Assembly: GCA_016584495.1 (NCBI GenBank)
Contig: WAID01000003.1
Span: 5,288,501-5,352,500, forward strand
DNA length: 64,000 nucleotides
Direction: 5' to 3'
DNA from: Celoporthe dispersa
Taxonomy: Eukaryota > Ascomycota > Sordariomycetes > Diaporthales > Cryphonectriaceae
The position numbers were made by a program, and so were the translations under genes. Under the pieces are notes generated by a model. That model was not told the DNA's origin and made no database searches. It saw nothing but the letters and a program-made list of their open reading frames with translations. Each line of letters begins with the position of its first letter. Position 1 is the stretch's first letter. Positions 46,161 to 56,296 of the stretch are shown here, piece after piece.

Positions 46161-47537
46161 ATGCAGATTCAGGAGCTGGAGAACATTCCGACCCTCCCGA
46201 CCCTCGTAAGTCCCAAGAAACCGACGAAAAGACACACGAGACTGATGAGGTGCCAGATTATCGGGGTGATGGGGGTCACAGGAGCTGGCAAGAGTACTTT
46301 CATCCAGCGGGCAACAGGCACCAATGAGGGCATAGTTGGGCACTCGCTCGTGTCATGTAAGTCTCATAGCACAACACATGGAGCGAATCACTCCTGCGTT
46401 GCTTGCTACTAGACCTTACTAACCGTTCCTAATAATCAAGGCACTCAACAGGTCACACCGCATCAATTCACCGCGGAGGGCTACAACTTTATCCTGGTCG
46501 ACACACCGGGGTTCAACGACACCTACAAGTCTGATACAGAGGTCCTCAAGGAGCTGGCCAACTTCCTCGAGCTGACCTACAAGCAAAATACCAAGCTGGC
46601 GGGCATCGTCTACCTCCACCGCATCACAGACGTCCGCATGGACGGGGGCGCCATGCGGAACCTGAAGATGTTCAGGAAGCTCTGCGGCCAGAAGCCCATG
46701 CGCAATGTGGTCATCGCCTCCACCTTCTGGGGCGCCATGAGCGACACCATCTCCGAGGCCCACGAGAGCGAGCTCGTCTCCAAGCCCGAGTTCTGGGGCG
46801 ACATGATCTCCCACGGCGCCCGCACGCAGAGGTTCACCGGAGAGCAGCGCTCCGCCCTCGACATCCTGCTCTCGTTTGCCGACCGTGATCCCGAGACGCT
46901 GCAGCTGCAGCGAGAGCTGGTAGACGAGGGCAAGCCCATCGGCGAGACGGAGGCGGGATGTGCCGTCAACGAGGAGCTGCTCATCCTGGAAGAAAAGTAC
47001 AGACAGGAGTTGAAGAAGATCCAGCAGGAGGCGGCCGAGGCCCTCGCCGAGAGGGACCACGAGATGCAGGAGATACTGGAGAAGGAGAGGGCCAAGATGG
47101 AGCGCAAGATCGACCGCATCCACACGGACCAGGAGCTGCTCCGTCAGGACCGCCGCGAGGAGATCCGCCGCCTCGAGATGGAGCACCTCCTACGCTTCGA
47201 CAAGATGCAGCACGACTACCAGGTCATGGTCGAACAGCACATGAAGGAGGCCGGGCTGGGCCAGAAGGAGACGCTCGAACAAATGCTCCAACTGCAGGAA
47301 GAAATGGCAGAGCTCAAAGTCAGTTTGCATGCGGCTTCTGTGCACGGCACGGTAGAGGCTGACCCGAATCCGCAAAGTCACAACAAGCCGCACCGTAAAC
47401 GAAAGATTGCCCTGGAGATCGGCGGCAAGGTCCTGACCATCGCTGCCAGCTCCGCGCTGAGTATTATTCACCCTGGAGCGATACCAGTCGCAATCGGGGG
47501 GATCATGGATTTGATCAGCAACTGCACGAACTCATAG
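46161..47537 (+). CDS. AIG1/IRG-like G-domain protein with coiled coil and hydrophobic C-terminus
   Basis: Exons 46161-46356 and 46441-47537; intron GTAAGT..CAAG, phase 1; 430 residues. Walker A/G1 is GVTGAGKST at 38-46 and G3 is DTPGFND shortly after the intron. There is a fungal-type YLHRITDVRMDG segment; no classical N/TKxD G4 is evident (STFWG stands in that place). Residues about 270-370 form a long charged coiled coil (Glu/Lys/Arg-rich, LILEEKYRQELKKIQQEA onward). The tail (about 395-430) is a basic patch KPHRKRK followed by a Gly/Ala-rich hydrophobic segment that could insert in or lie on a membrane. The architecture resembles immunity-type GTPases that assemble on membranes. It lies 520 bp upstream of the NACHT-WD40 gene in the same direction. 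Strong GC3 bias creates a long antisense frame that is not a gene. Confidence 0.9.
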
Positions 47538-48059
47538 ACCTGAGGGCATCTTTCTGATTTGGGGGCACTGGCGGGTCTTGTTGAGCATTCATTCTTAGTG
47601 AAGAGCATTCTGCAATGTATTAATACCTCCCTCTCGCGAGAACTGTTGTTTCTTGTCTTCGTGAACCTCATCCACCAGCGCTGTCGTGCTCGTTCGCAGT
47701 GCGGGCTAGGGAGGTCAGCTCAAATAAGAATACACGCACAACCATTTACAGGTGGGCATTGAATGCATGTAGGAGGGTTTTTGGTGGCAGTAGGCTAATT
47801 TTTGAATCCTGTGCAGATAACATCTATGATTGGTGCTTTAAAATGACAAGTCATCTTGCATATAAAGACGCTGCTAAGCCACCGTGAAAAGAGTGGCTTA
47901 GCTTAAGCTTATTTACACGTGCATCTGCCTGACCCCATTGCTGACTGCTACTAATATGTATGATTTTCTCTTGGGCTTCTTCCACCTTTCTCCTTTCTAC
48001 TATGAACAAGAGGTGAGCCTCCCGTACCTAGGTTCTACCCGAGCACAGTCTACAAAGAT
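47538..48059. other. intergenic between GTPase and NACHT-WD40 genes
   Basis: 522 bp, AT-richer than the flanking genes. It holds the GTPase 3' end and the leader of the NACHT gene. No gene seen. Confidence 0.5.
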
Positions 48060-51000
48060 ATGGCCGAAGTCTTAGGTACCGCTTCTAGCATCTTAGCAGT
48101 GGTTGAGCTGTCCGCCGAGGTGGTTGGTGCGATCTTCAAATACACCAAGGGGATTCTAGGAGCCAGAAAAGAGGCAGAGCAGCTGGCGACCGAGGTTGAC
48201 AGTCTGAATACGGTTGTTACCCATCTGCGAGACCTTCTGGAGAAGCATGCGTCGCGACTCAAAGCCTCTAAAGATCTCGAGCGAACGCTGGTGGAGTGTG
48301 AACAAACATTGCAAGACCTAGTGCAGCGGCTTGATCCAAAAGTCCGACACAGGCTGCAGGTCGAAGCTCGGGTTCGCTCTGAAGTGGCCGTTTACGCGTA
48401 CGGAGCTCAAGGAAACAATCCAGAAGATCGTTCAGTTCAAGACTACGTTTAACAATGCGCTCAATATCGACCAGACGTACGTGACTTGTCAGCCAGCTTT
48501 CCACCTCCCGGGCATCTTGCTGACCACTGATTTCTATAGATCTCTCCTGGTCGAGATGAGAGAGATGCTGCCGCTGAATCTACCTGCGGTCGAGAGCGCC
48601 GCGTTCGATTCCTACCAGAACCAGCATGATGCGAAATGCTTCCCTGACACAAGAGTGAAGCTGCTCAAGGACATCCAAACCTGGGCTGAGAGCACAGACG
48701 GCCCGCCCATCTGTTGGCTCGCGGGCATGGCCGGTACTGGCAAAAGCACGATATCTAGGACCGTTTGCGAGACACTCAGACGGAGCACAGGCAACAGGCC
48801 AGCTCTTGGGGCCAGCTTCTTCTTCAAGAGAGGCATTGCGGATCGCAGTGGCGCTGCCAAGCTCGTTCCCTCCCTGGTGGCTCAGCTTGTTCACTCTGGG
48901 CTGGTGCAGGACCTGAGAGCCCTGATTGACACGACTCTTAGGGAGGATCCTGCTATAGCAAGCAAGACTCTAGAGGATCAATGGCGCAAATTATTCGAAA
49001 ATCCTCTGGCTGAAGTCGCTCGTGTTAGTTGTTGTAACGCAAGACATCTTGTTTTCGTTATAGATGCACTCGACGAATGCGAAAACCAAACCGACGTCGA
49101 AGAAATCATCAGGCTCATCAGACAGCTCAAACAAACTCCAAACACCACGCTGCGTTTCCTCCTGACGAGCCGCTCAGAACTCCCTTTCCGGCGCGCATTC
49201 AAGCGGGCACCCCAGGACGACCACAAAGATGTTATCTTGCACGGAATTCCAGCCGACATTATTCGACATGATATCCAAGGTTTCCTAGCAGCTGAGCTGG
49301 AGAAGCTAAGGGAAGGCCACAATCTGTCTAGTGGCTGGCCGAGGAAGGGGAAGATGCAGATCCTTGTGAACCGGTGTGATCCTCTGTTCATCTACGCGGC
49401 CACAATTTGCAGGTTCTTGGCCGATACGACTGGCACGCTGAACCCGAAGACACGGTTGGCCAAGGTACTGAGCTTACATTCTCAAGAATACTCACCTATA
49501 GAGAGGATATACAGGCCGATACTCGACCAGATCGTTACCGAGATCGAACAAGATGCCCGGGAAATCGGTTACGATCCTGACGCTATGAGAGACGAGTTTC
49601 TGGACGACTTCAAGAAGATAATTGGCACCATCGTCCTTCTGGCTGATCCCTTGTCCGTTGTGGCTATAGGGAGGCTCCTGGACCTCCAACAGGAGCATGT
49701 TGAGAGCCGTCTCCAGCGTCTTCATTCTGTTCTCGCTATTCCTGAGGAGAAAGACCAGCCCATCCGACCGCTCCACCTCTCGTTCCGCGAATTCCTTACC
49801 CAATACAATCCCAGGGTAGATAATATCTTTCGCTGCGACGAGAGTGAAGGTCACAGGCTGATTGCACGACGCTGTTTGGGCATCATGATGACATCAGGTC
49901 ACCTGAAAAGGGATATCTGTGGTCTGAAGAATATGGCAACCGCTCAAGATGACATCGATCCGAGTCTGATTGAGCAAAGCCTTCCGCCCGAGATACGATA
50001 CGCTTGCTGTTACTGGGTCTATCATTTGGTCCAAGGCTGCAAGAATAGGGCGTTGGATGAGCTCGAATCCGAGGCTTATAATTTCTTGCGAAAGCATTTT
50101 CTTCACTGGGTAGAAGCTTTGTTACTGTTGAGAAGCGTCCGAAAAAGCTTGCGAGATTTGTTGGATTTAAAGGACCTGCTGACGGTAAGTGGTTTGAGTT
50201 CGCCTGGAAATAATTTATCACTGCTCAATGTCCAAACTTTACGGATTTGGTAGAGCATGATTATGAAAAAAGTAATTATGTGTTTACAGCAGATGCTAAC
50301 AATTGACACAGAGAGTCGCGCCTGAGTCCCAACTGACTTATTTAGCTCACGATATGTGTCGCTTTATCAAATCTTTCTCGAAAGGGATTCATGGCCATCC
50401 TCTGCAAGCATACTCGTCAGCTCTCATATTCAGTCCGGCTCACAGTTTGATACGAGCTCTTTTCAGAAGCGAGGAGCCAGAATGGATAACTCGGAAGCCG
50501 CTTATGACAGAGGACTGGGGCACCTCAGCATCGGCGATCGAAGGCCATAGGCGTGTAGTCTGGTCTTTTGTCTACTCGCCCGACGGCCGCCGCGTAGCCT
50601 CAGCGTCATTCGACCACACTATCAAGATCTGGGATGTAAAGAGCGGCGCTTGCATATCGACACTTAAAGGCTGCAGCGACGGAATGTTCTCTCTAATCTT
50701 CTCGCCTGACAGCTTTCGCATAGCTTCATGGTCAGACGACCGCACTATCAAGATCTGGGATGTAAAGAGCAGCGCTTGCATATCGACACTTAAAGGCTGC
50801 AGCGACGGGGTTCGCTCTGTAATCTTCTCACCTGAAAGCTGCTGCGTAGCCTCAGGATCAGTCGACCGTACTATTGAGACCCTGGATGCACAGAGCAGCG
50901 CTTGTATATCAACGTTCAAAGGCCACAGCGATTGGGCTCAGTCTGTAGCTCTCTCGGCTGATGGCTGCTGCGTGGCCTCAGGGGTAGCCGACAGTACTCA

Positions 51001-51157
51001 CACTTATGATATCAGTGCTAACAGAGAATGGATTACACGGGATAATTGCAACATACTCTGGCTACCGCTTGGGTTTCAACCGATTTCCTCCTCTGTTTCT
51101 TCGCAAGCAATGTTTTTAGCATGTATGTCAGGTCGGGTTTGGAGTTTCATGTTCTGA
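48060..51157 (+). CDS. NACHT-WD40 STAND/NLR-like protein (NWD family, HET-D/E type)
   Basis: Exons 48060-50184 and 50312-51157; intron GTAAGT..ACACAG with GCTAAC branch. Residues 1-130 form the helical N-terminal domain common in fungal NLR-like proteins (VLGTASSILAVVELSAEVVG). The NACHT follows: Walker A GMAGTGKST at about 222-230, Walker B VFVIDALDEC near 330, and sensor LLTSRSELPFRR. A helical region leads to four WD40 repeats (about residues 785-935). The family-typical C-terminal cap has NREWIT, LWLPLGFQP and a Gly-Arg-Val-Trp ending. Family members such as HET-D and HET-E sense non-self through their WD repeats and trigger cell death after oligomerisation; the function here is inferred. 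The N-terminal exon is broken by one base at the A4 run 48338-48341. Dropping one A joins the two frames and gives 990 codons. With only four WD repeats the array is short for a 7-bladed propeller. Confidence 0.88.
48338..48341 (+). other. A4 run: +1 frameshift in the NACHT-WD40 gene
   Basis: The N-terminal frame (from ATG 48060) and the NACHT frame overlap here. Dropping one A joins QRLDPK to SDTGCRSKLGF and then the ALKWPFTRTEL motif expected in this family. No intron is possible (the only GT..AG here is 18 bp). Confidence 0.78.
50542..50996 (+). repeat. four WD40 repeats, 126-bp period, near-identical DNA
   Basis: The DNA word GAGCGGCGCTTGCATATC at 50641 recurs at 50767 (GAGCAGCGCTTGCATATC) and 50893 (GAGCAGCGCTTGTATATC), exactly 126 bp apart, which is 42 residues. 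Identity between the second and third units is very high over more than 60 bp. This indicates recent duplication or gene conversion between repeats, as known for NWD incompatibility genes. Confidence 0.92.
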
Positions 51158-51739
51158 CCAGATGGATTTTCTATATGAAAATGGCGGTTTTATACTTTGT
51201 TCACTCTGGTCTTGTCTCCGATGACAGAAGCTCCAAGGGAGGAAGACAACAAGGAGCCTTGCGTCGAGACACGTTATGAATTTATGCTGTGCTTCTTGTG
51301 TTGTTTAGGAAGTGATCACAATATGGTGGGTATGATACCCGCACTCGGTAGTGAGCATGATTTTGTGAAAGTTCATGTTTGTAAATTAATGCTTTGGTAT
51401 CTCTGGTTTTAGTCTAGGAGGGCTCTCTTGTCTGGTCAGGAACGAGAAAACGCCTCACTACAGCACTCGGATGGGCTGTGTCTTGGGCCGTCATCAACAC
51501 GTGTCTAGAGGCTTTACCTGTGCGCCCGCTCGATGTAGGTATCACCCGGGAGCGTCAGAGGCTCACATCCTCGCCGAGATATGGATACGACTGGTGATGG
51601 ACCTCGTCCGACGGCACTGGCGGGTATCTCCCCTAGGCCGTAGGCACTCGTATCACCGGTGTATAATGCAGTGGGCAAGCCAAGTAGGGTTGGCATGGTG
51701 TACCCAGTGGAGAGAAACAAACATTGTCTCGTTTCGTCA
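51158..51739. other. convergent 3' flanks, no gene
   Basis: Between the stop of the NACHT-WD40 gene (+) and the stop of the PTH11-like gene (-). Only short frames with no codon bias. Confidence 0.5.
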
Positions 51740-53438
51740 TCATCCTCCACGACCATCGCCTCTGGTTTTGTACACACTAATGTGTCCATCCTCATGAGGT
51801 ACAAACTGATAGACGCTCATGATGTTGTTCGACGTGCCACGCTCCTCATCGCCCTCCGCCACAGACCACGAGTTCAGCACCGACTTTGATCGTATCGTAG
51901 GCAGCGGCTTGTTCAAGTCTGGTGGTTGTGATAGCGAGGCCCTAGGCCCGAGTATCGACGTCGAGGTTGTGGACATGCTTGTCGGCGTGTCAGACCGCAC
52001 CGAACTGCGAGGATGTTGCGGGTCTTGCAGCATAGAGAAAGTTCGCAGTGTGGATTGTGTTCGCGGCGGGCGCGTCGGCGTCGGCATGCCTGGCATCGGG
52101 GCCTGTCCCCTCATCTGCATCACCAGCGGTGAGGACTCGATACCCGAGCCATCGAGGGACCCTCGATATGTGACGTGCCAGAAGTCCGGATCGAGAGCTT
52201 CCTGCGACATGGCTTTTTCTGCTGCGAGACGGGAGTGCGAATTGCGGGAAAGCCAGGAGCCTGAGATGCCAAGTACTTGGGGAAGATAGCGGGCGAAGAA
52301 AGGCTTAATGGAAGGGATCGAAGCGCATATCTGGATAGAGAGAAGAATAAAGCGTTTAGCAAATAGAGGTTTGATAGAGACAGGCCACTGATGATATGAG
52401 AATCTATACTTACAATGCCGATGTGAAGCTCAAGCGCGCTGGCGATGAGGACAGGAATGGCGTTCCAGGTCAGGTCTTTGTTCGGGTCGTCGTAAGACAT
52501 GAAGGTGACCGCAGTCCTCACAGCCCCCGCAGCCGTCACAAAGACACCGCCGGCAAACAGACTGCCGACGACGACCTGCTGCTTCCGGGGCAGCTTGAGA
52601 CGACGGACGTACGGAATGGGAATGACGACTATGATGAAATCTGTGATTGTGTTGATACACCCGGCAGCGAGCAGATGTATCGGCTGGTTGATACACATCT
52701 GCGGTTTGGTAGACAATGTCCAGTATGCCGAGATGGGACTGTGCTCTGTGTTAGCTTTACCTTCCAAGACTTTGTCATGTAGGAAGCAGATTCCAACTTG
52801 CCTGCACTGGAAGGTGACGAGTATGAAGAAGATCAGACCGTCAAGGCTGACGAAAACGGCAACAGCAATCACTATATATCTATACCGGCTATTGTCGACA
52901 GACACAACTCTGTAGATCAGTGACAGCATCGAGAGCTTTGTCAAGGTCGTAGAGAGGTCGAACAGCAGTTGTGAAGCCAAGCTGCTCAAAGGTTTAGTAC
53001 AACGATGGCACCCAGGAGTTTCTCAAATAAGAAGGGACCGAGCAGAAGAGAATGCTCACCTTAATTGTAAGCTTGGCGTGAAGAAGTTGAGCGGAACATC
53101 CCAGACATGTCTGCCCCAGCCGAAGTCTACCTGTGCCACAAAGGAAACGATGGCAAAGGCGGCCGTTGGGACCTACTTGTTGTCAATTTCTATCGTACGC
53201 TCAGCTCTGGTGGAGAAAGACGGGGATCGGGTCTTACGTAGGCCAGCGATATGAGAACATCATCCAGGCCGAAGCCTTTTGATATTCGCAAACGAGTGTA
53301 GATTCGAATGGCGAGAAGCGAGGTGACCAAGAAGAGCAGAACAGAGACTATGATGATGGCCGCAGGTCCCCTGGTTTCCGGGTTGGTGTAATTTGCCGCA
53401 GGCCAGTGACTGATGACAGAAGCTGAAGGAATTTGCAT
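51740..53438 (-). CDS. PTH11-like seven-helix membrane protein (fungal rhodopsin-like/GPCR family)
   Basis: Exons 53438-53238, 53172-53060, 52981-52802, 52738-52414 and 52330-51740; 469 residues. It shows the membrane topology of the PTH11-related family. Hydrophobic helices begin with IIIVSVLLFLVTSLLAIRIY, followed by the family motif FGLDDVLISLA. GWGRHVWDV lies after helix 3, then a helix with TLTKLSMLSLIYRV, the FQC..PISAYW block before helix 5, and CINTITDFIIVVIPIPYV. The last helix is followed by a conserved region ending SIPSIKPFFARYLP. The cytoplasmic tail is 190 residues, Ser/Thr/Pro-rich. The third intron (52801-52739) is a GC-AG intron of 63 bp with no in-frame stop, so its retention would add 21 residues. 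Members act in surface sensing and pathogenic development in some fungi; the ligand is unknown. Confidence 0.88.
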
Positions 53439-56296
53439 GTTGACTTGGTGAGCAGCTTATCACCTAATCACCACTACTTGTGGTGATGTTTAAGCTTTTC
53501 GTTCTGAGTTGAACATGGGAGTGGTGATGGTTCGAAGGAGGAGGAAGGAGAAGAGATGAAGAGAGGACAAGGAGTGTTCAAAAGAGAAATATCAGAGTAG
53601 ATGGGTTGGGTATCGCCATGTCCAAAATCATGATATCTCTATGTACGGAACAAGTTTCGAAAGAAAGAGACCATGAGCCTGTGAAGGACCTTTCTGCAAA
53701 CCTCCCCCAGCGGCTATGTATGAGGAGGCAAAGCAGACAATGACATCCGGTCCTGGTATTCGGTGTTCATGGTTGTGGAGCATCGGACGCTCCGCAGCGT
53801 CTCGACAACAGAGCAGGAGTCGGACCTCTTGACAGGGACTGCAAAAGATCAGATGAGGCTGCTGAAGCCGCTACTGCGTCCAGAGGTGATGTACCGTCTT
53901 CCGATGAGTGGCACGGACTTTGCGCCAATGTGGCTCATACATATGCGGACAGTTCTGATGACACCCTCGCCGGGTCGAGCCTCTCCCTTCGAGCCTAGAG
54001 GGCCTGCAGATCAAGTCAGGCCGGGCATGGTGAAGTGACGTGTAAGTGTAGCGGTGCATAATCACAATCTTTTGCGTGATAGGAAGACCCGTGGACCACC
54101 CCCCACGCCCTCCCCCCCCAAAAAAAGAATCGGATGAGAGGTGTACAGTACAGGACTAATGGACAAGATGCTGGACGTCGAGACAAGGTGTTTGAGGAAT
54201 TGGCAAGGCGATGGCATCCCTCCAGCATCAGTCGAGGAAAAGACGAGCCGCTAAGCGACGTTGAGACAGGCACCGTCGCGACCTTTGGGGATATGAGCAG
54301 ACGGTGAGCCTCTGGGCGAAGGAACGCAGGACCAACGGCTGCCCTGCACGTCAGTCAACCTGACTCGCCGGTGAGGTGGCAACTCATGCTTCCGAGGGAG
54401 TGGTGGCACGCTGGTCCGGGGGGCTGCTCTCGAGCGTTTCAACGCACAGATGCAGTTCGCGGTACGACCCCTAGTCTGTCACATCGCCCCGCGGACTTGT
54501 TGCCGGCAAGCAGCCATTAGCTGCTCCATCTGTTCGCACTGGCCTGTTGTCTGGTAGTGCATGGTAGTAGTTGTGGCACGCGCTTGGACTTGTGACATTA
54601 CTCGACAAAGCCGCGGCGCACGGAGGTTGCTTGCTGATTGAAGAAATCTCGGCTTCACTGACAAGCTTATGTGTATAAGTGATGAATGTGGATCTGCCCG
54701 AGCAGAGCCCTGACCTTTTGAGGAGCCAGAGGGAAATTAACACCTATATACATATACATATAGGTTTCTGGGAGACTGTAAGTGGGAGTGTAGGTGTATC
54801 GGTTGATGGGGTGCTTCTGTCTTGATGAAAGTAATGCGGAACAAGTAAAAGAAACGTCTAGATTTCTGTTAGCAATATCGATGGTGGGATAGGCAGTCCA
54901 ACTAACCTCAACCCTAGCATACTCTTGATGCCAGCTATAGATAGAGAAGACCCAATACTCTTCTCCCTTGTGAATGGCTGATATCCTCTTTGCGGAATGG
55001 TTTCATGAACCGCTGTCCGCATCTCGTGCCATCAGGTTTCGACGAACGTTGAGAGAAAGAACAAGAAGAAGAAGCAAAAGCTGAGTGAGACGCACGCATA
55101 ATGTTTGGTTGCTGTCTTGTCAAAAATGTCAAGATTGGATCGGACAGGTCTGTCTCACCCCCCTGTAAATACAAAGTACTTACTGTACAGCCTACAATCT
55201 CACCCATGATCGTCTCCCGCACAACAGCTAGGTCAAATGTGGTGTCACCAACCCAGTGGACCTAAAAGCGGCCCAGATGGCTACAGAGGGTGAAAAAAGA
55301 AGATCCTGTGGAGCAACACCGATCGGAAGGGACCGAGATTGGCAAATCGACACGTCTCTTGCGCAGGAGTGAGGATCTACTCCACGTCGTGATCATCTGC
55401 AGGGCCCCAGGGCATTACGGAAAGAAAGGCCCAGGCTGCTGTACCTGGACACCGAGTAAAATCAGTGAAGCACCTATCGCAACAAGAACAACAGCGACAA
55501 CTGACCAGCACAGCAATTCGAGATGGGATAGGTTATTTTCGTCCTGTCCAGACTGGCCGACGAGACTTCTCTGATCAATACACCTTGAACATCTCATCAT
55601 CTTCCTCGAGGAGTGCCAGGAGGCATTCTCCGAAGTCCAGACGAGTCCTCAGCGGGCACCCAGGCCTGTTTCAGGCGCTCCGCATTGCCTAGAGCTTGAG
55701 TAGCCAATCGCTGGCTTTGCCACATGAACTTGACATGCTGGGATATCCTCAGCCTACCCCCCCTCTTTCTTCCCTGACAGTTCGCCTTTTGAACGACGGA
55801 CTTCTTCCGGTTGACGTTTGGGGAAACATCGGTTCCGCAAGGACATCACTTCTTCTTTGCGGTAGTCTGCCCGTCGACGAACCAGAGTTATCCAGCTCCA
55901 GGGTCCGGAATGTCACTGTTCTGTCACCTGCAGTGACGAGTCTGGCGGGTTCTACTGTGACCGGAAGCTTTATTTCCGCAGTCGTGATATGTGCTGTCTG
56001 GCTGGCTATGCTTACCCAAGGGCGATTCGTCACCACCTCCAGACTCACGACTTTGTTATGCGGCCAAGCGGCTCTGCTCAGCCATGATCTCCGTCAAGTA
56101 ACTGCAGCGGCATTACATAGTAATCATTATCTGAGATATATTCTAGTTTCTTTTCCTGCTGGAGGCCTCGTCTGATTTTACAACGAGGAATCCCTCCAGT
56201 TCCATGTCTATCCTCACTTGTGATCGTGAAGGCAAAGTCCTCCGGTCTTGATATCAATGTAGGGTCCACCAACGTCACCATGAACAAGGGTTTGCA
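53439..56296. other. 2.9-kb intergenic region, no convincing gene
   Basis: The right part has a 159-codon + strand frame (55696-56175) and a 99-codon - strand frame (55749-56048) facing each other. Neither has a recognised family; the + frame has a hydrophobic middle. A C8A7 tract lies at 54112-54126. A poly-pyrimidine run is absent. The first 150 bases are the 5' flank of the PTH11-like gene. Confidence 0.4.
54112..54126 (+). repeat. C8A7 homopolymer junction
   Basis: Eight C directly followed by seven A, the same design as the longer C12A12 tract at 56463. Confidence 0.85.

Noticed and set aside
46419..47186. 255-codon - strand frame opposite the GTPase
   Set aside because: Antisense shadow of the Glu/Leu-rich coiled coil; composition Leu/Val-rich, as expected from reverse reading.
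55696..56175. 159-codon + strand frame facing a 99-codon - strand frame
   Set aside because: Neither has codon bias clearly above background or a known motif; probably chance.
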